Positions 48,501 to 59,760 of a DNA stretch of 64,000 nt are shown in pieces. The stretch comes from Ganoderma boninense (lineage: Eukaryota; Basidiomycota; Agaricomycetes; Polyporales; Polyporaceae). A program made the translations under genes and the position numbers. The notes beneath the pieces were generated by a model. It was not told the origin of the DNA. It saw only the letters and a program-made list of their open reading frames with translations, and did no database searches. The stretch lies in the NCBI GenBank assembly GCA_002900995.3, contig CM035307.1, positions 2,914,001 through 2,978,000 of the forward strand, given 5' to 3'. Positions within the stretch are counted from its first letter, which is position 1, and each line of letters starts with the position of its first letter.

Positions 48501-51500
48501 CGTAACGAACACTTACCGGACATCTGATTCTATGGCCTCCCCACCGATCCATCAGGTAATCGGATACTTACGTCGGCCACGGAGATTTTAGGCACGTTAT
48601 GCTCACTCATCCGTTGAACTCGAGGCGAGGAGCATAGAGTATGCTGCCGACGGCAGCTAGGCTTGCCTGGAACTGTTATGTCAGCGGAATGAAGGCATGG
48701 AAAATGGCACGATGATGCATACTATGAACGCATCATCACTTCGATGCTTGGGGTAAGCAAGCGGCTACTGGCGTTCTCTGTCAGTGCCTGCGGTCTGCTG
48801 ACCATGAGTTAGACAGTGGCGTAGTCCCAGAGATTGGATGAACATTCACGGACCCACAATCCACTTGCCGCTTCTCCAGCATTGAATAGATAAGGTTGGA
48901 TTGTAGGAGATCGGGTGGTGGGCACCAGGCAGTTATTAAGACGGTGACTGCTGTTGTGCTACTTGGGATATGTTGAGAAACAAATTGACAGGTAGACCGG
49001 TTTGCGGAGTGTTTAGGGTCACTTCTGCTACAGAATCTGGTCCAGGGAATGGGGGGCATTGTGTCAGCAACCATGACAGGCGGCGGATGAGTCACCTTTG
49101 GCGCACCAGCTTGTAAGTCGGGGAGGGGTTGAACGTTGAAGCGTTCCGATCACGTATGAGTGTCGATACTGGTGACGAAGTCCACTTAAACAGTGTCAAC
49201 GAGCACAGGTCGCCACTACGCGTCGTACCGGATCCAACCGGTTCACGACAACTGACGTCCATTACTTGAGCACGGTTTAACGAGCATAAAATGTTTTGCA
49301 TGGAGTCAATACCAGCTCGTGACAAGGGAGAGGAGCGGAACTTGAAGAGTCATTCTCTCTGAGGCCGACCTGTTGGGCTTGTGGTGTGGAGGAGCTTCAG
49401 AGGGTGGTTTGGGAGGAGGAGCAAGCGAGAGTGTTTGAGCAAGGCACCCTGGAATCTCGAGGGTTGTCGCGCTCTTCAACGTAAGGCTCCGCCGCGACCG
49501 GCTTCAACGGGGTAACACGGCATCGCAGGGACATTTTCGTCTCGCCAAGCGGTCTTGTGATATTCAACCAGAAAGAGCGTCTTTGCGGCGACTTGAGGCA
49601 GTACTTGCAAGAATATATCTCTTCATCGAAATAATCGATCCTTCGCAATTATTCTGTAAGAGTCAGAGAAATGCGTCGAATAGAAGAACTTTCGCATACA
49701 CAGAGCAGGAATGTTTCGTAGACCAGCACTGTGGTAGACGGCGCGTCGCTCTGCGAGTTATTTCGGTCGACCTGAAAAGGGACAGAGATGCAGTCACCCG
49801 CAATCGATCCGACCCGCACCCTCCGCTGCAAAACGGACCTTCGCAATTCATACACGTGCCACCCGCCCACCACTGAGCCTCCGATGCATCGGGAGTACAG
49901 ATCGAGCTTAGACAGGGCTCAACACTGAATACCGCGATATCCATATCCCGTGACGCGATGACTGCGCCAAGTTGGAAACGTTTTGCCTGTAGGATGTATG
50001 GGCTTGGTCAGAAATCGCAGTCACAGGCTACCCTCGCCGTACCACCGACCGTTATCGAGCATCGTAGTAGTCGTATCTGGTGATCCAAGAAAGTGAAATT
50101 TGCGATCTTAACCATCCATCCCGACGCAGCCGTCGCCAGACATTGCCATAGCGGGCCGACGCCCTTTCATGTGGAAGGGGGAAGGGGTCCCGCGAATCCA
50201 TCCTACCGCAAAATGTAGGGCATTCATACCCTTGGAACAGATCAAGAAGCCGATGGCATCGGAGCGAGCTGAGGATGAGGCTAAGAAGTTTCTACAGGCA
50301 CTAGCGAATGTTCTTCGTGAGGTGTGTTCCGCTATCGACCTCGAAGGCATGCGCGCATCGTGCAAGGCTCGGACAGAACCCGGTGCTATGATGTGACGAG
50401 GATGAGCGCGAAGTCTACGTCAGGAGGTGAACGGATTCTTACGTACCGGACAAGTAGGACTATGAGCTCCTTTGTGGGATCGCGGATGCCACCATCCAGA
50501 CTTACATGGGTCGCGTCGGGGTTCCGCCAGCCAGACATTGTTGCCCGAAGTGATCAGTGAGACGGAGCAAGCAGCGTAGAGCAGGTTGCTACACGCCACG
50601 ACACAGTGCCTCATGAATGGTAGCCGAGGCATGGCGCGCGAGACATTCCATATATCTTGAATGAGTTGAAGGACATGAAGGGAATACATGTCGTCCTGTT
50701 GTACACGGACCTGTGCATGGTGTTTGTCAGCGAGGGGATTGGTCCATACGGAGTGAACGAAATCCTAAACTATTACTCACCGAACTATCATCCGACAGGT
50801 GTTCCGGAAGCGAACGACACCTGACAATTTTTGACCGCACGTTGAGAGCCTAGCCTCAAGGTCTCGTGGAATCGCATTCCAATATTCCGAATTTACTGAG
50901 TTCGTGAGCAAAGCCTCGACGAATGAATGCGATGACATTTGCAGATAGATCGCATGTGAGAACCCGACCGCTGGACGACGAAGTTATCACTTTGCATCCA
51001 TTCGAGACGGCAAAGCGTTCAAGTAAGACGTAACGCACCTTCATCACTCGCAATTCTCGCTGCAGGCATCAACAATGACTTGGTCAGACATGAGTCTGAT
51101 GGTATATTCGTGGCGCCGAGTGAAAGCGCTACACGGACAGGGACAGCGTAGGGTGGGAGTTTAAGAGCCCCGAGTGGAATCGGAAATGTCTCTACCACAC
51201 AATCTCGGATGGTGTGTAAGGCATGAAGAAGGAACCCTGGCTCGCGGGTTAAAGATTCAGGCCCAGATGGCCGCTACCGTGTGCGTTAGGCGGAGATCAC
51301 CCACGAAGCTTTGAAAATAGGATAGATGTTACCAGCAAAGGGCCTTCAGCACCAGCCAAAACATACGTCAGCGAGAAGCACATCTCCCGTGAACTGCCAT
51401 AGAGCCGTAATACGTCAGTGCACACAATAAGTACATACATACAAAAAGGAGAAAACTCAACTGGTCTCGGGCTACACCGGAAGGCATGACGCGACCGTCT

Positions 51501-54500
51501 CACGACTCGCCAGACCGGTTTCATAGGCCTACACAAAGACCACCGAGGTCGGAGGCTGACATTTCAACATCCAGCTCCATCTGGATCCGACGGAGGCATC
51601 TCGCGGCACTGCCAGCACATGCGACATGCCTCAGCCCTTCGGGAGCGCTTCGCCCCAAAGCTGACCTTGCGGGGTAGACTCGCGGCCAAAGCCAGCCTCG
51701 AGTCCACCCGTAGCCGGCATGGGGTGTGCGCCCACCCTCGAAACCATTCTCATGCACCCGCGCTGCGTCGGGGCGCCAGGGCCATGGTGGGGCCTTCTCT
51801 CCACCGTCGGGACGGGAATTCTATATGAATCCCGAGCGCCATGGTGGCGCCACCCTAGCGATTGCGGCGGCGACATTCAACGATACTCAGGATCTGGTGG
51901 CCCGAACTTTGTGGACCAAGTGCGGCCGAGTGCAGCAATCGGTGGGTGGGACGTTGGAGAAGCCGCGAAGGCGTGACAAAGCGGCGTGCATTCTACGTCT
52001 TCGCGGGTCTTCGTCCGTTTCTATTTCGTACACTGTGCCTGGGGGTGGAAGGCGGAAAGGAAAGGCAACGAGCTCTCGCCGTGGTGGATCGTGTGCACGG
52101 GGTGCAGAACAGAGAAGAGAACCGTCCAGCGGACCGCTGGGCAAGGACAAGACGTAAGTGCGGCGGCGCAACGGCGCAGAAGTGTAGGACTTGCCGTCGG
52201 AGTGTTGGTTGAGTAAAATATACGTGTACGGAAATCACTGCTCCCTGTCGCCTTCGGTGCGCCCTAAACCACACCAAACATGAATCTGGCGCCATCTATG
52301 GTAATCGGTGCGGACTTACCGGTACTGACTTGCACCCGTGAAACCACATGTGGACCGCCGCCGGACCTGGCAGTGAAATTTGCGCATTCTCAGTCCGGTC
52401 GTTCATCGACGAGGTGACATGCGTTAGAATGAAGCAAGGGGACGGGCGTTCTGTGAGCTGAAGTTGCGGCCGCGATGCAAGGACCGCCTGCAAGCAGTTC
52501 GAAACTGGAGAACGTTTAACGCCGGGAATCAGGCCCAGGTTCCGACTGCACGGCGTCTATGAGGTAGATTGTCGTAGAATGGTAGTAACGATGAGCCGCG
52601 GCGCGCGTTCGTCCCAGACCCGGCACCGGCTTGGCCATAGACGGCCTCCGTACCTGGCAAAAGGAAGCATCGTCATTCGGACCACGCTCAGACGTCGTTC
52701 AGGCGTTTAGTATACCATCTCGAGGATCATAAGAAGTCACAACAGCGCCCCACTCGCTGCCTGCGGTGGATATACGGAGCAGCGTGCCTGGACAGCTGCT
52801 GGAAGCTTCGTGCACCACAAATAGCTGCAACTCGGGCCAGGATGTTAAAGACTTACCCATGCGCGTCCCGAGGCCCATGCAATGCAAGACAGCCGACTCC
52901 GGAATTTGCGCTGCGCCGCATCCTCCGCGTCCGATAGAGCGTCAACCAAACGGGATGAAGCAGCATGAGAATTTTGGTACGGTTGGGAAACGTTGCTCAG
53001 CGTTGTGGGCCCGGAGGACTCCGAAAGTGGAACAGGTTCCCTTGCCAGGCGATAGTCTTCAGGCGTGCGTGTCTGAGCGCAACCCAGGAGGAAGTAATCC
53101 GCGCAGACTGACACGGATTCCCCGCAATGCGCCCAATGCGGCCCGAGATCGCTATTCAAAGTCGCAAATAAGAATGCCGAAGTTCATATGCGGTTGCTGT
53201 ACATGCAGAGCGGCGCAAAGAAACGAGAAACGCGGCACGGCGAGCCTCCACGAGGCTAGAGCTCGAAGGCTGGTCCAAAGCAGGCTTCAGGAAGGCGCGT
53301 TTGCATGACCGCGACAAGCATGTGCTGTGAACATTTCTCGGCGAGGAGGGCTGCCATTGGTCAAGAGGCGGATACCTCGCGAGGAGATCGGAGGATGACA
53401 TGATATTATCTGCAGCTCGAGCATGATCCTGTGGCTGGCGAGAGCGCTCGATCCCATATGCGGCCGTCGATGGTGCAGACGAATGTTCCAGTGAACCGCG
53501 ATACCGAGACCTGGTCGCGGGACGATGTCACAGGACAGCGACGACCTGTATCCGTATGGTTGCAAGCACGGAGTTTCAGCGTTTCTTGTGCTTTCCGGGC
53601 TCTGGCGGTACTGCCCACCTACGTGACTCCCAGAAGGAGCGGATCCGGTGAGTCGATTCCGAGAAGAGTCGGTCGCACGCCGTACATCGGATGGTTCGGA
53701 TGAAGGCGAAAACGGAGGGATCTCCTTTCTGAAATGGAATGAAGCGAGATTGATAGCGGTTAAAACGCGTAGATGTCATGGTCTTTCCTCCACGCTACAG
53801 TCACGCACATACTGCCGCCACACAGAACACCGCCAGGGATGCCGTACTGTGTGGGTAGTCTGTGAGTGCGTCCGACAGCTAGCGGATCACGTTCCCACTA
53901 CGGAGGGAAAGACAACTGTGATCAGCTCGAGGCGAGAGGCATGGGCGGGGGGTCGGTCCCGGTAGGCAAAAAGGATTTCGGTGGGGCATGTATGGGCATG
54001 GGAGCGCACGGCGAGGCGGGGTGCCCCTGAGATATGGTGAGCTGCGAGAAACTGTCAGGACTAGTGGCAATAAAAATTGGTGGAGACGAGGATGAATTAG
54101 TTACGGACAACCGGAGCAGAGGCGTGATCTGTGCTGGGCGGTGACGAACAAATCCGTTAACGTCGGAGAAATCGAGGCGGGGCGAGGAGGTCGAGGTCGG
54201 GGTGGAATGGATGGGATGAAACGGAGCCTTTTGTGTCTGTAGCGGCATCCATGAGTTGGCGGGCCGTCTGGGGCGTCGGCAGGGTGCAAGGAGGGGATGG
54301 AGAGAGAGGAGGAGACCGTGTACGGCGGACGATGACAAGGCGCGCTCGCCGGGAGTGGGGAGATGTGGATCTGGCGCGCGTAGATCAGCTCAGCCCTGAC
54401 GTTGCGCGTGAAGCTCCTCATGTTTTTTCCATCATCTCCGTCTCCGTTTTCCGGAAAGTCTGAGCGACGCTGGCGCGGCTTATAAGGGAGGCGGCCGTCG

Positions 54501-54724
54501 ACCTCCCTCGCGCTCCCCAAGTACCTACGCCAACAGGAGCCGCTCCCGCCGGGTACTCGCCGCTTGCGTCTGGTAAGCTCTTGCCATTTCCGACTTGTGA
54601 CAGCGGGAGATTTGGAGACTAAATCTGAATGCCCGGTTCTCCCGGGGAACACCCTCAGTTTAAGGAGGAGTTATAATCCCAACGCTCTCCTCCTCCTCCT
54701 CTCCCCGCCCGCAACTCCTTCGCC
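45574..54724. other. Gene-poor 9.1-kb region
   Basis: The largest empty stretch. No ORF exceeds about 185 codons and none shows a domain I can name. Candidates considered are 46574-47071 (-), 47922-48344 (-), 52766-53308 (+) and 54101-54652 (-). The sequence at 48320-48523 (-) encodes a hydrophobic stretch (YVTTLLTIVMILSLCRCVIMLGF) that could be an exon of a fungal multi-spanning membrane protein, and similar hydrophobic fragments occur at 51297-51536 (-). Most of the region is less GC-biased than the flanks. It could contain multi-exon orphan genes or decayed copies that need transcript evidence to see. Confidence 0.4.
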
Positions 54725-57700
54725 ATGTCCTCGGCCCATCGCCACACCGACGAGACGCGTCCTCTCCTCCGTGATGGCAGCCCCTACCCCGAGTCCTACC
54801 GCTCCGTAGACTCGGACGAATCCCAGCCGCAGGACCCATGCGCGACCAAGATTTCGCGCGCTGACCTCGTCTGGGTCCTTGCTGGCCTGTGGAGCGCAGT
54901 CTTCCTGGGTGCGCTCGATGGTGCGTCTGCCGTCGCTTATCCTTCGCATTCCGCGCTCACCCTGCCTGCGCCGCTTCGCCCTGATGCACAGGCACCATCG
55001 TGGCTACCCTCCTCTCACCCATCGGGAGCTACTTCAACGAGTCAAACCGCTCCTCCTACATCGGCACATCCTATTTGCTATCAGTATGCTGTTTCACCCC
55101 ACTCTATGGTGCGCCCTTTGTCATCCCTCGTGTGCTCCGGTCCGTGACCGCGCCACCGTTCAGGTCGACTCTCGGATATTTTGGGTCGCAAGGGTGCCAT
55201 GCTTCTTGCTCTGTCCTTCTTTGGTATGTCATGGCGTCTATCGGCTGTCAAACCACGCCTCCAACCTGAAGTCTCCACAGGCTCGGGCACATTGTTATGT
55301 GGCCTCGCGCCCTCCATGGACGCACTGATTGCTGCCCGCGCACTAGCGGGTATGGGAGGCGGCGGGTGAGTGCCTATCGCGCTCCACCACCCTTTTCATC
55401 AGAAATCTAACACACGTCGTCTCCTCTGCCCTCGGTTTCTCAGAGTCATGACAGGTGAGCGGGAAACGAGCGGCGGCCTGACGTCATGGCACAATCTCAC
55501 ACAGGGAACTTGCAGTCTCGAGTGTCGCTGTAACGGATCTAATTCCACTGTACGTCCCATATCCCGACCTCGTCGGATGTAGCGTATTGACCCTGAGCAT
55601 TCGGTTTAGCCGTCAACGAGGTCTATATCAAGGCATGACAAATATGTGCGCACTTCTTCCGACTCGAAGGACGCGCTTCAGTTGCTCATCCGTGACCACG
55701 CAGTTTATTTGGTTTGGGAGCAGGTTTGGGCGGCCCTCTTGGAGGGTGGATGAACGACGCCCTTGGATGGTAAGTCTCGTGGCCGGTTCTCACTGTGAAA
55801 CGTGCCTCGGACTCGTATGCCACATTCTGATCGTCGAGTCTGACATTCTGTCATTCTCAGGCGGTCCGCATTCCTCCTTCAGGTGAGGTGCAGTCTCATC
55901 ACGGCGTTCATATTTGACTAATCCCGAATACGATCACACCGTATCGATCTCTCCACGAACTTTATCGCGTCCAACACCTGACACGTTCACCACCGACTAA
56001 ACTGAATATCCCACGTCGGGGACCTTCCAATATAGATGCCTATTCTCGTGTTCTCATTTATCCTGGTCGCTCTGAAAGTTTCGATCCGTCTCCCGGATGA
56101 AGTGGAGAACCAGCCCCTGCACGCCAAGTTACGACGTATCGATGTATTTGGGTCCTTCACTTTGGTCGGCATGGTCGGCTGCTTGCTTCTCGGCCTGTCT
56201 CTGAAGTCCACTGAGGAGCTTCCTTGGTCACATCCGCTCATCTGGGGGCTTCTACTCGCGAGCGTGGTGTTTTGCGCGCTGTTCATTTGGGTAGAGACAT
56301 CCTACTCCCCGTTCCCGGTTATGCCCATGCGCCTCGTGAAGCAACGGACACCCCTCTTCGTGTCGCTGTCAAATTTCTTTGGGAGCGTCGCTGCCTTTTC
56401 TATGGTATGTCCGTTCGCATGCTCGTCATATTAGCGTCCATCTGACCCCCGGTCTGTCTAGATTTACAACGTACCATTAGTGCGTGGCTTTGTACGTGTG
56501 ATTCCAGACCACCTGGTTAACTCCGATCCAGTATTTCTCGGCTGTTAGGCTTAATTCATCAACAGACTCTGGTAAGTCATGCTTTCAGCCGTTTAGATGT
56601 GTGCTCACGCACCCTCGAGGATTTCATTTATTACCTCATTCTGTGGGTCGTTCAGGGTATTTCCTCCTGCTTGGTTCCCTTCTTGACGCCTCGTGCTTCA
56701 GGTTGCCATCTCGACTGGAAGTGTGTTTGCTGGATGGTGAGTCTCGTCCATCGATTCCCCATGCATTTCCGACCACAGTCCCGTTCATTCTGACACAACT
56801 CTTTTTCAGGGTCATGCGCCGTACTGGCAGGCTATACAATCTTACGCTGTTCTCATGTCTCCTGACCGTGTTTGCGGCGTCGCTCGTGGCCATGTGGGAC
56901 GAGAATTCAGCCGCGTTCCACCTGTGGTTCGATATCGTCCCTCAGGGTTTCGGGATGGCCAGCGTTATTACAACTACGCTCATTGTACGTATCTCCCCGC
57001 AGCGCATCGTCCGCGCTCCGAGTCGAACCTTCATCGGAGCCGTCTAACATGCATGCTTTCCAGGCGATGATCGCGAGCGTCACACGCGAGGACCTCGCTG
57101 TGGCCACTGGCAGTACGTCGCTTTCCACTCTCTTGCGTCTGCTGTGCAACGTGACCGACGCGACCCAGTCACCTATCTATTCCGGACGACCGGGCAAGTC
57201 ATTGGTGTCAGTCTAAGTGGTGCCCTCCTGCAGTCGGTCCTGACGGCGAAGCTCCGCGAACGCATAGAAGGGCCCGACGCTGTTTCGGTACGTCATCCCG
57301 CACGTTGCACGTCTGTACTCTAACCCAATCCACCCTGACTGCATGCGCCCGTGCCGTAACCACAGATAATCGAGCACATTCGGTGAGCCTGTCCAGCCTC
57401 CGGCCTCTCATCTCCGGGCTGTCTCGCTGACTCTGAGGCCCGTCTGGACGACAGGCATTCGACGACGATCATCCCCACACTAGAGCCCGCATGCGCAAGG
57501 CGGCCGTGGACTCGTATGCGGACGCGCTGCACGTCGTGTTCGTCTGCCAAGCTGCGATCAACTTTATCTGCTTCCTCTGCTGCCTTCCCATCCAAGAAAA
57601 CCCACTGCCGTGCGTGTCCTTTCTCTTTCGCCTTCTCTTCGCATCCCCCCCCTCGCTCCCCTGCTCGGCATTCGCCTGCCGTAGGCTCCGCGGCCTACTT

Positions 57701-57885
57701 GAGCTGCGCCAGCGAAACGCAGCCCGCCGCGTTGTTTTGGCTCAGCCGCTGCTCGTCTCCGGCCTCGGTTATGTTATAGTGCTAACTTATGTGATGCATG
57801 CTGCAGGGGCACCCACGAGGAGCAAGAGGAGGCATGGAAGCGGAGGGACACGATCTCGCGGACGAACTCGGAGGACTCAGCATGA
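54725..57885 (+). CDS. MFS transporter, vacuolar basic amino acid (Vba/Fnx1-like) family
   Basis: The ATG at 54725 gives a hydrophilic leader with TRPLLRDGSPYPESYRSVDS, then about fourteen hydrophobic segments spread over at least a dozen exons to TGA 57883-57885. Family motifs are GTIVATLLSPIGSYF-like helix 1, TSYLLSVCCFTPLYGRLSDILGRK (MFS motif A), ARALAGMGGGG, and SRGLYQGMTN (motif near TM5). Others are GGPLGGWMNDALGWRSAFLLQ, VAISTGSVFAGW and RRTGRLYNLTLF. The tail EEAWKRRDTISRTNSEDSA is cytosolic and Ser-rich. The resemblance is to S. pombe Fnx1/Fnx2 and yeast Vba proteins, which load amino acids into the vacuole. Several exons are tiny: 55861-55882 (22 nt), 56462-56479 (18 nt), 56620-56642 (23 nt) and 57366-57382 (17 nt); each is needed to keep the family sequence. 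The exon set was built by hand and may miss a junction. Confidence 0.88.
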
Positions 57886-58179
57886 TGTATACCACCCTCA
57901 CGATACCTTGTTGTAAAATTAGTAGAAAAGGCGTCAGCACCGGCTGGGAGCCTGGGGCAAACCAATTTAGTTGGTGTAGCACCCAAATATGTTCTGCGCG
58001 TGGTGATCGGTCTGAGTTCCTGTGGAGAGTTCTGACGTAGGAGATGGTATGGTCGATGGTCAGTTTAGCCATCGCTGAACCACGGCTGCCCCCACAAAAC
58101 CCGCAATACCGGCTTAGGCTGTGAACCTGATCGAGTTTGCGAACGAAGATCCGGCCGCCTGGAGCGATTAAGAGCGGGT

Positions 58180-58476
58180 TCATAGTTGAGCATTAGAGGA
58201 TGGGGTAGCTTTTGGAACGGGTCTCGTTTCCTCTATCCACCTCCTGGGTTTCTTCTCAACGACGGTAATGCCCCTTCTGCCATTCATCCCACCCATTCTC
58301 CCGGCATCTCCCGTCTCTCCGTCGGCGTAGCGATTACGGTGTGCAGGGCACGGAAGGAAGGTCGATGCAGATACGGTGACGACGGAAGCGAGGAACGTAA
58401 GGCCGAAGAGGGAGGAGATGAAGTTCCGACGCTGGCGGTGGTTGAGCTGGAGTACGCGCGACACCGACGACGACAT
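58180..58476 (-). CDS. Small conserved-looking single-pass membrane protein
   Basis: A single-exon ORF of 98 codons starts at ATG 58476 (MSSSVSRVLQLNHRQRRNF), chosen over an in-frame ATG ten codons upstream. One hydrophobic segment (ISSLFGLTFLASVVTVSAS) is followed by TFLPCPAHRNRYADG, a Gly/Arg linker, and VVEKKPRRWIEETRP near the end. The order of short basic N-terminus, one helix and a C-terminal VEKKPRRWIEE-like motif looks like a small mitochondrial assembly or membrane protein of fungi. I do not recognise a named family. It sits between the converging MFS gene (about 295 bp between stops) and the divergent uS14m gene. Confidence 0.6.
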   Translation of the reverse strand: MSSSVSRVLQLNHRQRRNFISSLFGLTFLASVVTVSASTFLPCPAHRNRYADGETGDAGRMGGMNGRRGITVVEKKPRRWIEETRPVPKATPSSNAQL

Positions 58477-58932
58477 GCTGTTCTCTACGATGGGTCGCTG
58501 CACTGGCTGGTGTGAAGTTCTGTCCGACGAGCGAACGGACGAACGAAAGAACGGCGGCCGAACGATCAGGCTGTCAGTCTCCTATTGCTCCCACTGTGTC
58601 TTTAAAGGTGAAAAATGAGACGCACTTTCACTGTCCCATGTCCTCCGCGGAAAACTGGTGTGTTGGGCCGCTGTACGGCACGGTGGTGCGAAGCAAGCGA
58701 CCGGAGGGGATGGTAGAGGAAAGGCAAGGGCGTGCAGTCCCGGTCGAGCTGGACAGGATCGGGGCCGCTCTGATTGGCCAGGCAAAATCCAGGTGCCGTT
58801 CTGTAGGCGCCCACTCTCTGCCACAGCCGCCGACCCTCTGCGCCCTTCCGTCACCTCCCTCCTCCGAGTCTGAGTCTCCCTCGTATCTCGGTCCCTCCTC
58901 GAGCCTCTCCTAGACCAACGGACGAGACCAAA
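58477..58932. promoter_or_regulatory. Divergent promoter, small membrane protein / uS14m
   Basis: 456 bp between divergent starts. A CT-rich tract at 58830-58910 precedes the uS14m ATG. If the small protein is mitochondrial, the pair may be co-expressed; this is inference. Confidence 0.4.
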
Positions 58933-59385
58933 ATGCCGAACGTACGCGTGCTGCGCGACCTCAAGGCGCGCCACGGAGTGAACGCCAACGAGATCCTCCG
59001 CCGAGCATACCTCTACGTCGCCCGCAACCAGACCCTCCCCCCGCAGGTCCGCTTCCAGGCGCAGCTCCAGCTGAACACTTTCGGACGGTACACGAGGCCG
59101 ACGACGGTCAAGAACCGGTGCACCGAGACGGGAAAGGGTCGGGGTGTCATCAGCGAGTTTGGCTTGTCGAGGGTGCGTCTTGCTCGTGTCCATACCTCTG
59201 CATTCATGTTTGGGAGTGCTCACGTTGCATTTTCATGCATATTCTAGTATCAGTTCCGGTTAAAGGCGTTGGCAAATGAGATTCCCGGCGTGCACAAGGC
59301 TCCTGGTAGAGCATTGTCACAACGGATAGAAATACTCTGTGAGTATTCTACAACTTTGCCCATGTTCTGTGTTGTCTGCATCTGA
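58933..59385 (+). CDS. MRP2: Mitochondrial small-subunit ribosomal protein uS14m (Mrp2)
   Basis: Exon 1 (58933-59172) gives MPNVRVLRDLKARHGVNANE, then RFQAQLQLNTFGRYTRPTTVKNRC, TGKGRGVISEFGLSR. Exon 2 starts at 59248 with YQFRLKALANEIPGVHK. These are the standard blocks of uS14 (NRC-TGRxRGxxxxFGLSR and the IPG motif). Bacterial uS14 ends in KASW. Here the frame after GVHK reads APGR... and stays open to TGA 59383-59385, adding about 28 residues. One base further on, the alternate frame reads Ser-Trp-stop at 59301-59309, which looks like the expected end displaced by one missing base. So either the gene has a C-terminal frameshift extension or the sequence has a one-base error. The protein binds 16S-like rRNA in the head of the mitochondrial small subunit. 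Confidence 0.87.
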
Positions 59386-59760
59386 TGCCCTATTGTAACG
59401 TTGTTAGATAGCGCACTTGATGTCCTGAGTTTTAATGAACCGGATTATATCCCATCTCACCTAGTTGGACTGCACGATAATACAGCCCGGATAGGATTGA
59501 AGATCGGACATCGTCTACAAAACAAACCAAGCCAAGCCCCGAACCGCAACCGACAACGACTACTCCACAGAGATCCGATACAGTCATGAAGATACTTAGG
59601 GACAATAGTAAAGATGACACAGCTAATAAAACGCGCCCCCGGCTATACGTGTCTACACGTCCGCGCGAGACCGGTTGACATCTATATAATACACGATTCA
59701 GAGAAGCCGACGACGCTACGTCATGTCCGCTCCAAAGGTGAAGATAGTATGTCAATAATC
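59386..59760. other. Intergenic between convergent genes
   Basis: 375 bp between the uS14m and bZIP stops, presumably two 3' UTRs. No features seen. Confidence 0.4.

Noticed and set aside
54101..54652. Minus-strand ORF divergent from the MFS gene, including MRSFTRNVRAELIYAR
   Set aside because: The short start looks protein-like, but the rest is Pro/His-rich with no domain; insufficient to call.
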